Assembly: GCA_964472275.1 (NCBI GenBank)
Contig: CAYYJN010000035.1
Span: 1 to 19,862, forward strand
Reading direction: 5' to 3'
DNA: 19,862 bases
DNA from: JAFDVN01 sp964472275
Lineage (GTDB): Bacteria > Acidobacteriota > Holophagae > Holophagales > Holophagaceae
The position numbers and the translations under genes are program-made. Each line of letters starts with the position of its first letter. Positions within the stretch are counted from its first letter, which is position 1. Shown piece by piece: positions 1 to 8,789 of the stretch. Under the pieces are notes generated by a model. It saw nothing but the letters and a program-made list of their open reading frames with translations, ran no database searches and was not told where the DNA came from.

Positions 1-625
1 CGCGCCCCTTCTCCCGCAGCTCGAAGGCGATGTCCGTGGCGTGGGCCTTGTCGCGGCTGTTGAGCGTGATGTTGAAGGCGATGAGGAATTCGCGCGCGCC
101 GATGACCGTCGCGCCCGCCTTGGCGTTGAAGGCGTGGGGGCCGAAGTCCGGCTTCCAGGCGGGGTCCTGGGCTTTCTTGGGAAGCGCCTCGTATTCGCCC
201 TCGCGCACGAAGGCGAGGTTCTTCCGCTCGGGCTTGGACGCGGCGGCTTCGTAGAGGTAGACCGGGATACCCAACTCCTCGCCCACGCGTTTGCCCAAGC
301 GCCGCGCCAGCTCCGCGCAGTCCTCCATGCTCATCCCTTCCACGGGAATGAAGGGGCACACATCCGTCGCGCCCATGCGCGGGTGTGAACCTTTGTGCGC
401 GCCCATATCAATGACAGCGGCCGCCTTGGCGATGCCCTGGAAGGCTGCCTCCAGCGCGGCCTCAGGCTCGCCCACGAAGGTGACGACCGTGCGGTTCGTG
501 TCCGCGCCGGGGTCCACATCCATGAGCGTCACGCCCGCCACGGCCTCGATGGCGTCCGTGATCTGCTTGATCTTCGCCTTGTCCCGTCCCTCGCTGAAGT
601 TGGGGACGCATTCCACGAGCGGCAT
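1..625 (-). CDS. ftcD: Glutamate formimidoyltransferase, N-terminal part (runs off the window)
   Basis: Transfers the formimino group of N-formimidoyl-glutamate to tetrahydrofolate, a late step of histidine degradation in the cytoplasm. About 208 codons are visible and the 3' end lies beyond base 1. The translation begins MPLVECVPNFSEGRD and continues with DVDPGADTNRTVVTFVG, IDMGAHKGSHPRMGATDVCP, PVYLYEAAA and EYEALPKK. These are hallmark segments of the formiminotransferase domain, including the HKG/HPRMGA active-site stretch, and they align well with the human FTCD N-terminus as I remember it. The ATG at 625 has a GGAG about six bases upstream. The gene follows leuS on the same strand after a 95-base gap that holds a large palindrome, so readthrough from leuS may be limited. 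Whether a cyclodeaminase domain is fused downstream cannot be seen. Confidence 0.93.
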   Translation of the reverse strand, partial: MPLVECVPNFSEGRDKAKIKQITDAIEAVAGVTLMDVDPGADTNRTVVTFVGEPEAALEAAFQGIAKAAAVIDMGAHKGSHPRMGATDVCPFIPVEGMSMEDCAELARRLGKRVGEELGIPVYLYEAAASKPERKNLAFVREGEYEALPKKAQDPAWKPDFGPHAFNAKAGATVIGAREFLIAFNITLNSRDKAHATDIAFELREKGR

Positions 626-645
626 GAGAACTCCGAAAAAGATGG

Positions 646-711
646 AACCACAGAGACACAGAGGCGCAGAGTTGAAGTCCTTTACCTCTGCGTCTCTGTG
701 TCTCCGTGGTT
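646..711 (-). repeat. Large imperfect palindrome between leuS and ftcD
   Basis: Arms of 26 bases (646-671 and 686-711) are complementary at 24 positions, around a 14-base loop. The core is the purine-rich phrase ACCACAGAGACACAGAG and its complement. Read on the minus strand, the hairpin comes just after the leuS stop and is followed within a few bases by CTTTTT, immediately before the ftcD ribosome-binding site. It could therefore act as a terminator or attenuator. From memory, near-identical ACCACAGAGACACAGAG palindromes recur between genes in many unrelated environmental bacteria, which points to a mobile or repetitive intergenic element. That is recollection, not a search. Confidence 0.8.
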
Positions 712-720
712 CATAAGCTT

Positions 721-3159
721 TTAGCCCTTCACCACGATGCTGACGAGCTTGCCGCCGGGGGGAACGACGACTTTCGCGATCTCCTTGCCGTCGAGCCAGG
801 GCTTCACTTCGGCGGAGGCGAGGGCGGCTTCGCGGCGGTCCTCTTCCGAGGCGCTGCTCGCAACGGTGACACGGCCCCGGAGCTTGCCGTTCACCTGCAC
901 GACGACGAGCACTTCGTCGGCTTCGAGGAAGGCGGCCTCAGCCTCGGGCCAGGTGGCGTGCATGGCGAAGCCCTGGCCCCCGAGCTGGGACCACATCGCT
1001 TCCGCCGCGTGGGGCGCGACAGGGCTGAGCATGAGGACGAGGCGCTCCAGCGCGTGCTGCATCACGGTCGCGCGATGGGGCGCGCCACCTTCCGCATGGG
1101 TCGGCAGTTCTCCGATGGCGTTGCTCAACTCCATGAGACCGGAGACGAGGGTGTTGAAGCTGTAGCGGCTTTCTAGATCGCCGGTGAGGCGCGCGACGGT
1201 CTGATGCAGCTTCACGAGGAGGGCCTTCTCCTCCTTCGAGAGCGCGTCCTTGGCGGGCAGGGCGGCATCCGTCTTTCCGTGATCGTCCACGAGCTTGGCC
1301 ACGCGCTTGAGGAAGCGGGTGGCGCCTTCGATGCCTTCGAAGCCGGTCCAGTCCAGCTCCTTCTCGATGGGCGCGGCGAAGGTCATGAAGAGGCGCAGCG
1401 CGTCGGCGCCGTAGTCGGCGAGCACCTCGTCCGGGTCCACGATGTTGCCCTTGGACTTGGACATCTTCGAGCCGTCCTTCAGCACCATGCCCTGGCAGAT
1501 GAGCTTGGTGAAGGGCTCGTCGCCAGACGCCATGCCGAGGTCGCGCAGCACCTTGAAGAAGTAGCGCGCGTAGATGAGGTGCATGGTCGCGTGCTCGATG
1601 CCGCCGATGTAGAGGTCCACGGGCATCCAGGCGTCGCTCTCCGTCTTGGCGAAGGGCAGCGTGTCGTTCGTCGGGTCCAGGTAGCGCATCCAGTACCAGG
1701 ACGAATCCACGAAGGTGTCCATGGTGTCCGTCTCGCGGCGGCTGGGCTTGCCGCAGCTCGGGCAGGCGCAGTCGAGGAAGGCCTTCGAGGTCGTGAGGGG
1801 TGAAGGTCCGACACCCTTGAACTCGACATCCTCCGGCAGGCGCACGGGAAGGTTCTCCTCCTTCTCCGGCACGACGCCGCAGTCGGGACAGTGGACCGTC
1901 GGGATGGGCGTGCCCCAGTAGCGCTGGCGGCTGAGGCCCCAGTCCTTGAGCTTGAAGGTGGTCGCCTTCGACGCGCGATCGCCTAATTTCGCGAGCATGG
2001 CGTCCGCCGCGGCTTCCGAGCCGAGGCCCGTGAATTCGCCTGAGTTCAGAAGCGTGCCGTGCTCGAAGGCGTCCTCGCCTTCGATGACCTGGACGATGGG
2101 CAGGCCGTACTTCTCGGCGAAAGCCTGGTCCCGCTCATCGTGGGCGGGCACGCCCATGACGGCGCCGGTGCCGTAGTCCATGAGCACATAGTTCGCCGCG
2201 TAGATGGGGATCTTCGCGCCAGTGAAGGGATGGATGGCTTCGAGCCTGGAGCGGTGGCCGAGTTTGAGGTCGGACATGAGGCGGTCTTCGCGGCTCATGG
2301 CCGCCACCTGATCGCAGAAGGTCTTGAGGCCCGCGTCCGATTTCGCGGCTTCCTCGATGAGCGGATGCTCGGTGGAGAGGGCGAGGAAACTCACGCCAAA
2401 GAGCGTGTCCAGGCGCGTGGTGAACACCTCCACTTGATCGTGGCCTTCCACATCGAATTTCAGGCGCGCGCCCTCGGACTTGCCGATCCAGTGGCGCTGC
2501 ATGGTCTTCACATTCTCGGGCCAATCAATCTGGTCGAGGCCCGACAGCAGCTCGTCCGCGTACTTCGTCGTCTGGAAGAAGTACTGCTCCAGCGGCTTCT
2601 GCACGACGGGATGGCCCGTGCGCTCGTCCTTGCCATCCACCACCTGCTCGTTGGCCAGCACGGTGCCGAGCGCTTCGCACCAGTTCACCATGCGCTCGGC
2701 GCGGAAGACATCGCCGCGTTTCCACATCTGGAGGAAGAACCACTGGTTCCAGCGGTAGTACTCGGGCAGGTAGCTCGCGATCTCGCGCTCCCAGTCGTAG
2801 CTGATGCCCAATTTCTGGATCTGCGCCTTCATGTCGGCGATGTTCTGCCGCGTCCAGATGGCGGGATGGATGCCGTGCTTGATGGCCGCGTTCTCAGCCG
2901 GGAGACCGAAGGAATCCCAGCCCAGCGGATGCATCACTTCGTAGCCGCGCATGCGGCGGAAGCGCGCCACGATGTCGCCCAGCGTGTAGTTGCGCACATG
3001 GCCCATGTGAATGCGCCCCGAAGGGTAGGGCAGCATCACGAGCATGTAGAAGGTCTTGGAATCGGGAAGCAGCTCCGAAGCCGTCTTGGCGCGAAAGGCG
3101 CCCTTGTCCATCCAGCTGCGCTGGATTTTGGGTTCCTGGCTCAGGGGCTCAAAGGGCAT
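721..3159 (-). CDS. leuS: Leucine--tRNA ligase
   Basis: Class I aminoacyl-tRNA synthetase that charges tRNA-Leu in the cytoplasm. At 812 residues it is close to the usual bacterial length of about 860 and complete. The HIGH-type motif is HMGH at 51-54, preceded by PYPSGRI. The CP1 editing domain shows TTRLDT at 247-252 and GTGAVMGVPAHDERD around 330-344, including the conserved Asp region that proofreads mischarged tRNA. A zinc-ribbon insertion has CPDC at 424-427 and CPSC at 466-469. The KMSKS loop is exact at 565-569. An anticodon-binding helical domain and a C-terminal QVNGKLRG segment follow. The ATG at 3159 has GGAG five bases upstream. It is first on the minus strand here, with ftcD downstream. 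No T-box leader is evident. Confidence 0.98.
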   Translation of the reverse strand: MPFEPLSQEPKIQRSWMDKGAFRAKTASELLPDSKTFYMLVMLPYPSGRIHMGHVRNYTLGDIVARFRRMRGYEVMHPLGWDSFGLPAENAAIKHGIHPAIWTRQNIADMKAQIQKLGISYDWEREIASYLPEYYRWNQWFFLQMWKRGDVFRAERMVNWCEALGTVLANEQVVDGKDERTGHPVVQKPLEQYFFQTTKYADELLSGLDQIDWPENVKTMQRHWIGKSEGARLKFDVEGHDQVEVFTTRLDTLFGVSFLALSTEHPLIEEAAKSDAGLKTFCDQVAAMSREDRLMSDLKLGHRSRLEAIHPFTGAKIPIYAANYVLMDYGTGAVMGVPAHDERDQAFAEKYGLPIVQVIEGEDAFEHGTLLNSGEFTGLGSEAAADAMLAKLGDRASKATTFKLKDWGLSRQRYWGTPIPTVHCPDCGVVPEKEENLPVRLPEDVEFKGVGPSPLTTSKAFLDCACPSCGKPSRRETDTMDTFVDSSWYWMRYLDPTNDTLPFAKTESDAWMPVDLYIGGIEHATMHLIYARYFFKVLRDLGMASGDEPFTKLICQGMVLKDGSKMSKSKGNIVDPDEVLADYGADALRLFMTFAAPIEKELDWTGFEGIEGATRFLKRVAKLVDDHGKTDAALPAKDALSKEEKALLVKLHQTVARLTGDLESRYSFNTLVSGLMELSNAIGELPTHAEGGAPHRATVMQHALERLVLMLSPVAPHAAEAMWSQLGGQGFAMHATWPEAEAAFLEADEVLVVVQVNGKLRGRVTVASSASEEDRREAALASAEVKPWLDGKEIAKVVVPPGGKLVSIVVKG

Positions 3160-3193
3160 GCGGGCTCCGAACCCTCTAGCTTATCGGCGTGGT

Positions 3194-3229
3194 CCGGGGA
3201 TCGAATGGGGTCCCTCAGACCCCGGCCCC
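3194..3229 (-). promoter_or_regulatory. GC-rich mutually exclusive hairpins in the leuS leader
   Basis: About 35-65 bases upstream of the leuS ATG, GGGGTC (3207-3212) pairs with GACCCC (3218-3223). The alternative CCGGGG (3194-3199) pairs with CCCCGG (3220-3225). The two stems share bases 3220-3223, so only one can form at a time. This could be a leader switch or a chance result of GC-rich sequence. I see no leader peptide rich in Leu codons and no T-box core. Confidence 0.3.
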
Positions 3230-3261
3230 ACCTGACCGTCTTGATGGATATGGATGACGGG

Positions 3262-3335
3262 ATTGCTTTTGCCTTGATTCACATAATTTAACACAGAAAA
3301 AAACGGCAAATTGCATTCAATAGGTTGATAATCGC
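3262..3335. promoter_or_regulatory. AT-rich intergenic island, probable promoter region
   Basis: This is the only clearly AT-rich stretch between divergently transcribed leuS and the lipoprotein gene. It contains TTGCTT (3263-3268), CATAAT (3282-3287), TTGCAT (3311-3316) and GATAAT (3327-3332), but no pair has ideal spacing. I infer that promoters for the lipoprotein gene, and possibly for leuS, lie here. I cannot assign exact boxes. Confidence 0.4.
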
Positions 3336-3387
3336 ACCTTCGTCCCCCACTCCGGCCGTTCTCTCGGCCCATTCCAAGAGGTGCATC

Positions 3388-5224
3388 ATGCCTTCCACGA
3401 ACCTTCGTGTCCGGCTGGGCTTCGGTCTCGGCCTTTCCGCGCTCACCCTCGCCTGCGGTGGCGGCAGCGGATCTTCCGCAACCAGCTCCCCGTCCAACAC
3501 GACCGCGCCGACGCCGACCGTCAAAGTCGCGCCAGAACCCGATCCCTTCTGGTCCGACGCCAGTCCGAGCCGCCCCCATCGCGCGCATCCCCTCCATTCC
3601 GGAACGGCCTCGGGACCCGTCGTGTCCCTGGCGCCTGGCGAGATCGAAGCGATGCGGACAGCGACGACCGCGCCGGTCGCCGCCGCTTCGACGGCGCTCG
3701 CCACGCCCGCNNNNNNNNNNNNNNNNNNNNNNNNNNNNNNNNNNNNNNNNNNNNNNNNNNNNNNNNNNNNNNNNNNNNNNNNNNNNNNNNNNNNNNNNNN
3801 NNNNNNNNNNCGCCACGCCCGCGGTCGCCACCCCCTTGCGTATCGTGACGGGCCTCTACAGCTTCACCTACCACCAGGACAACGCGACGACGCTGCAGCC
3901 CCTGAACCTCAGTTCCACGCCCATCCAGGTGCTCGTGCCCAACGCCAGCGGCGGCTTCGACACCCTCGCGGGACAGGGCAACAGCGACGGCACCTTCAGC
4001 ATCAAGAATGTCCCCGTGGGCTACTACTGGCTCAAGTTCGGCCGCAGCTACCTCTGGACCAATTCCGACAATGTCGAGTGGGTCTTCGACAACTATGGGC
4101 GCGCGGACGCGGTCTACCCAGGCACCCAGCCGACGAATCTCGCGATGACGGCGACCGGCCTCAACCCTTGGCAGGGCACGGATGAACTCTTCTGGTCGGT
4201 GCCGAACCAGGGCCTCACCCTTTCCACCTACGGCATCGCGGGCATCACCAACCCGCCGAACCCTGGCGACTCCTCGCTCACCAACTACACGATGGAGTTC
4301 GTCCAGAACGGCTTCCCGCTGCTGGACGCCACCAAGGGCGATCAGGGCTACCTCACCCAGCTCACGAGCCGAGTCGCTTCGGGTCAAACCTACCGGGCCT
4401 TGGGCAAGGTCTTCACGCTGCCCGCCACGACCATGACGGACGGCGCCACCACGAACGCCAATGGCGGCTTCCTCGACATCAGCCAATCCTCGATCCTGCG
4501 CCTGAATTGGAAGCGGTCGGCCCTCGCCGCGATGACCACCTCCGTGAATCCCAACGCCACGGTGTCCCAGACGGAATTCGGCCTTTGGCTGTCTCCGCTT
4601 GGCACCGGAGTCGGCATTCCCAGCGACGCCTTCCAGCTCTTCACCTATGACAGCGGGGATGTGAACGCCACCACCGACCTGGATCTCGGCGACCTGCCCT
4701 ACGGCAATCCCTTCCCCGCCTCCTGGACCCCGTTGGTGGAGACCTACTTCACCTGGACGATCTCCTACATGGCCCCCGGCGCCTCGACGCCCGTGAACCT
4801 CGGCCGCTCCGCCTACACGGCCACCACCGTGATGCCATCCGCGACCTCGCCGCTGACGCCCTTGCTGAGCCCCGTGCAGAACCCCCGCATCAACGGCAAG
4901 ACGCTCTTCCAGAACCAGGTGGGCGTGAGCGCTTCGCCGGTCATCTCCTGGGACGCGCCCGCCACTGGCGCGCCCACGGGCTATGTGGTGAGCCTCCTTC
5001 CGCTGGTGAACAATGGCGGCGCGAGCGCCTTCCAGCCCCGCACGATCTTCCGCACCGCGGCCCGCTCCATCACCGTGCCGCCCGGCGTCATGGCCGCGGG
5101 CGTCTCCTATGTGATCACCATCAGCGCCGTCCGCAACCCGGGCTACAGCTACGCCTCCAATCCCTTCCAGAGCGCGCTGCCCTACGGGTCCTCGCCCGTC
5201 GCGAGCAACATCGTCACGCCCTGA
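3388..5224 (+). CDS. Large secreted lipoprotein of unknown function, split by an assembly gap
   Basis: The ATG at 3388 has AAGAGGTG just upstream and opens a classic lipoprotein signal: MPSTNLRVRL, a hydrophobic stretch, then lipobox LTLAC with Cys near residue 23. A Gly/Ser/Thr/Pro-rich tether follows. The frame then enters 100 Ns (3711-3810). The remaining ~470 residues lie in another frame, starting ATPAVATPLRIVTGLYSFTYHQ and ending SNIVTP at 5224. The frame change is explained by the arbitrary N count, because collapsing a 12-base identity on both sides joins the frames. The mature part is rich in Gly, Asn, Thr and Trp/Tyr and looks beta-rich. A C-terminal ~110-residue segment (ISWDAPATGAPTGYVVSLLP to YVITISAVR) resembles a fibronectin type III-like fold. 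I recognise no enzyme motif. It probably sits on a membrane surface. Confidence 0.8.
3711..3810. other. Assembly gap of exactly 100 Ns
   Basis: One hundred Ns, the usual placeholder for unknown length, lie inside the lipoprotein gene. The last 12 bases before the gap and the first 12 after it are the same: CGCCACGCCCGC. The flanks encode an Ala-Thr-Pro-Ala-Val repeat. The gap may hide a tandem repeat, or the two contigs may simply overlap. The reading frame requires a true missing length divisible by three. The 12-base overlap also satisfies the frame. Confidence 0.97.
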
Positions 5225-5276
5225 ACGCAGCAGGACCTGCCGGAAGCCGGGGCCTCGCCCCGGCTTCCGCGTTCAG
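5221..5276. terminator. Bidirectional hairpin between convergent genes
   Basis: A perfect 12-bp stem (CGGAAGCCGGGG at 5241-5252 with its complement at 5258-5269) has a 5-base loop. An outer 8-bp stem (CTGAACGC at 5221-5228 with GCGTTCAG at 5269-5276) encloses it, sharing base 5269. The outer stem includes both stop codons, that of the lipoprotein gene and that of yacG. There is no T run, so it would be a non-canonical terminator or an RNA 3'-end protector serving both strands. Confidence 0.75.
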
Positions 5277-5464
5277 GGAGCCTCTTCCTCGTCCTCGCTC
5301 CAGCCTTCGCCCTGCTCTTCCTCGGGCTTCATGGGCACGCGGTAGGACTCGGACGACCAAGCGCCCAGATCCCGGGTCTTGCACCGCTCGGAGCAGAAGG
5401 GCTTGAAGGGGTTGCCCTCCCAGATCGTGGCCTTCTTGCAGATGGGACAGGGGCGGGAAGTCAT
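5273..5464 (-). CDS. yacG: DNA gyrase inhibitor YacG family zinc protein
   Basis: A 63-residue protein with the YacG signature: CPIC at 6-9, then FCSERCKTRDLGAW with Cys24 and Cys28 completing a four-Cys zinc site. An acidic tail ends in EDEEEAP. In E. coli YacG binds GyrB and inhibits gyrase; that function is carried over by family, not shown here. The size is typical. The ATG at 5464 lacks a strong Shine-Dalgarno sequence, with only AGAG about 14 bases upstream. A GATAAT box on the minus strand (5488-5483) would give a very short leader. It is transcribed divergently from dnaK and converges on the lipoprotein gene. Confidence 0.9.
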   Translation of the reverse strand: MTSRPCPICKKATIWEGNPFKPFCSERCKTRDLGAWSSESYRVPMKPEEEQGEGWSEDEEEAP

Positions 5465-5470
5465 GGAGTC

Positions 5471-5511
5471 AATTTACTCTGCATTATCGAAGAAGAAAAT
5501 ATGAGTAAATT
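5471..5511. promoter_or_regulatory. Inverted repeat between yacG and dnaK, candidate operator
   Basis: AATTTACTC (5471-5479) is repeated as its exact complement GAGTAAATT (5503-5511), with a 23-base spacer. It lies in an AT-rich stretch just upstream of the dnaK promoter and over the likely yacG promoter (minus-strand GATAAT at 5488-5483, with a TTTACT-like -35). The ACTC/GAGT ends recall the CIRCE element, but the spacer is 23 rather than 9 bases. The arms are in the opposite order to HAIR, the HspR site. The binding factor is unknown. Confidence 0.5.
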
Positions 5512-5524
5512 TTAGAAGATTTCA

Positions 5525-5556
5525 TTGACACCCTTTTCCGACGCCCTATTCTTGAG
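5525..5556 (+). promoter_or_regulatory. Vegetative-type promoter of dnaK with a CTTGAG half-site
   Basis: A perfect -35 TTGACA (5525-5530) is followed after 16 bases by TATTCT (5547-5552), placing the start near 5559, about 35 bases before the dnaK ATG. It looks like a housekeeping-sigma promoter rather than a sigma-32 type. CTTGAG (5551-5556), which matches one half of the HspR operator HAIR, overlaps the -10 end. The second half-site is not recognisable at the expected distance. Confidence 0.75.
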
Positions 5557-5594
5557 GCTACGGGCACCCGTCGGGCGCCCTCTGGAGGACTGAC

Positions 5595-7475
<1,881 letters not shown>

Positions 7476-7478
7476 AAC

Positions 7479-7543
7479 CGGACCTCGGGCTACGGGCCTC
7501 GGGCCGCGGGCATGGTTTCCCGTGCTCCGGGGCCCGAGGTCCG
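7479..7543 (+). repeat. Heptad repeat hairpin between dnaK and dnaJ (copy 1)
   Basis: Starting four bases after the dnaK stop, 7-base units run in register: GGACCTC, GGGCTAC, GGGCCTC, GGGCCGC, GGGCATG (7480-7514). The complement returns as GCCCGAGGTCC (7532-7542), giving a 12-bp perfect stem with 7479-7490. The same right arm can instead pair with CCTCGGGCC (7497-7505). It belongs to the same repeat family as copies near 8695 and 11768. It may act as a partial terminator or as an mRNA stabiliser at the dnaK 3' end. Confidence 0.75.
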
Positions 7544-7580
7544 TGGCCCCCAAACCTGAGCCTCAAAGACGCAAGTTGGA

Positions 7581-7586
7581 TACAGT
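7581..7586 (+). promoter_or_regulatory. Possible -10 box giving a leaderless dnaJ mRNA
   Basis: TACAGT is followed by six bases and then the dnaJ GTG at 7593, where a transcript start would be expected. No Shine-Dalgarno sequence precedes the GTG. There is no convincing -35 box, so this is tentative. Confidence 0.3.
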
Positions 7587-7592
7587 GAACCC

Positions 7593-8684
7593 GTGCCCCA
7601 CCCCGACTACTACAAGATCCTGGGCGTGCCCAAGACGGCTTCCGATGAGGAGGTCAAGAAGGCCTACCGAAAGCTCGCGCGGAAATACCACCCGGACCTG
7701 AACCCCGGCAACGCGGAGGCGGAGGCCAAGTTCAAGGAGCTCTCGGCGGCCAACGAGGTGCTGTCGGATCCCGAGAAGCGGAAGAACTACGACCAGTTCG
7801 GCGACCCCGCGGGCGCACCTCAGATGCAGATGGGCCCCGGCCCCGGAGGCTTCGGCGGCGCGCCGTCCGGCGGCTTCGACTTCGGCGACCTCTTCGGCAC
7901 CTTCATGGGCTCGGGCATGGGCGGCGGAAGGCAGGAATCCCACGGCCCGAAGCGGGGCGAGGATCTGCTGCGCCGCGTGCAGCTCAGCTTCCAGGACGCC
8001 TTCAAGGGCACCAAGCTCTCCTTGCAGGTGAATCGCACCGAACCCTGCCTCAGTTGCCACGGCAGCGGAGAAGCCAAGGGCAAGGCCGTCACCTGCGCCC
8101 AGTGCGGCGGCAAGGGCAAGGTCCAAGGCGGCATGTTCTCCCTGGGCCGCACCTGCGGCGCCTGCGGCGGCAAGGGGACGATCTCTCCGCCTTGCCCGGA
8201 TTGCCAGGGACGCGGCCGCAATCCCAAGAGCGAAACCGTCACCGTCGCCATTCCGCCCGGCATGGACAACGGCCAGCGCCTGCGCGTGGCGGGCAAGGGC
8301 GAGGCCGGGCGCCGCGGCGGCGGACCCGGCGACCTCTTCCTGGAAATCGCCGTGCAGGCCGATCCGCGCTTCGAGCGCAAGGGGCCGAACCTCCATGTGA
8401 AGCTGCCCGTGAGCTTCTCCGAGGCCGCGCTGGGCGCGAAGGTGGATGTGCCCACGCCGGACGGCAAGGCCACGCTCAAGGTTCCGCCCGGCGTGCAGAG
8501 CGGCCAGAAGCTGCGCCTCAAGGGCCACGGCATGCCGCTCGGCAAGGGCGGCGAGCGCGGCGACCTCTTCGCCGAAGTGGCCGTCATCACCCCCGCCATC
8601 GGCGACGAGCGCAGCAAGGAGCTGCTGCGCGAGCTGGGCGAATTGAACGATGCGCAGGTGCGCGAACGGCGAGGTGGGGCGTGA
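7593..8684 (+). CDS. dnaJ: Chaperone protein DnaJ (Hsp40)
   Basis: Co-chaperone that delivers substrates to DnaK and stimulates its ATPase. It has 363 residues, normal for DnaJ. The J domain spans 4-70 with HPD at 33-35. A Gly/Phe-rich linker (about 71-115) precedes four CxxCxGxG zinc modules: CLSCHGSG (152), CAQCGGKG (168), CGACGGKG (188) and CPDCQGRG (201). Two beta-barrel substrate domains follow (VTVAIPPGMDNGQRLRVAGKG; TLKVPPGVQSGQKLRLKGHG). The start is GTG at 7593, chosen because the J domain begins immediately (MPHPDYYKILGV). No upstream Shine-Dalgarno is visible, so it may be leaderless or depend on readthrough from dnaK. A 31-bp hairpin separates it from hspR. Confidence 0.97.
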   Translation: MPHPDYYKILGVPKTASDEEVKKAYRKLARKYHPDLNPGNAEAEAKFKELSAANEVLSDPEKRKNYDQFGDPAGAPQMQMGPGPGGFGGAPSGGFDFGDLFGTFMGSGMGGGRQESHGPKRGEDLLRRVQLSFQDAFKGTKLSLQVNRTEPCLSCHGSGEAKGKAVTCAQCGGKGKVQGGMFSLGRTCGACGGKGTISPPCPDCQGRGRNPKSETVTVAIPPGMDNGQRLRVAGKGEAGRRGGGPGDLFLEIAVQADPRFERKGPNLHVKLPVSFSEAALGAKVDVPTPDGKATLKVPPGVQSGQKLRLKGHGMPLGKGGERGDLFAEVAVITPAIGDERSKELLRELGELNDAQVRERRGGA

Positions 8685-8694
8685 GGACCATCAA

Positions 8695-8776
8695 GGGCCT
8701 CGGACCTCGGACCTCGGACCTCCGGTGGAACGGCATGCGTTCTATCCGGAGGCCCGGGGCCCGGGGCCTGAGGCCC
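8695..8776 (+). repeat. Giant 31-bp imperfect hairpin of heptad repeats between dnaJ and hspR (copy 2)
   Basis: The left arm (8695-8725) is GGGCCTC followed by three GGACCTC units and CGG. The right arm (8746-8776) is its near complement. Of 31 opposed positions, 25 are Watson-Crick pairs, three are G-U wobbles in RNA and three are A-C mismatches spaced seven apart. The 20-base loop holds its own 5-bp stem, GAACG (8728-8732) with CGTTC (8738-8742). It fills nearly the whole space between the dnaJ stop and the hspR ribosome-binding site. It could limit readthrough or protect the dnaJ 3' end. Confidence 0.85.
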
Positions 8777-8789
8777 GTCCGGAGGACGC

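Noticed and set aside
3160..3240. T-box riboswitch in the leuS leader
   Set aside because: A stretch on the minus strand faintly recalls the T-box core, but it differs at several required bases and no terminator/antiterminator pair with a T run follows.
2059..3291. A 410-codon plus-strand open frame opposite leuS
   Set aside because: Shadow of leuS; the translation is His/Ala/Glu-rich without a domain.
5471..5511. CIRCE element controlled by HrcA
   Set aside because: The arms end in ACTC/GAGT as in CIRCE, but the spacer is 23 instead of 9 bases and the outer bases differ; no hrcA gene is nearby.
5551..5571. Complete HAIR (HspR) operator at the dnaK promoter
   Set aside because: Only the first half-site CTTGAG is present; the sequence seven bases later does not match the second half.
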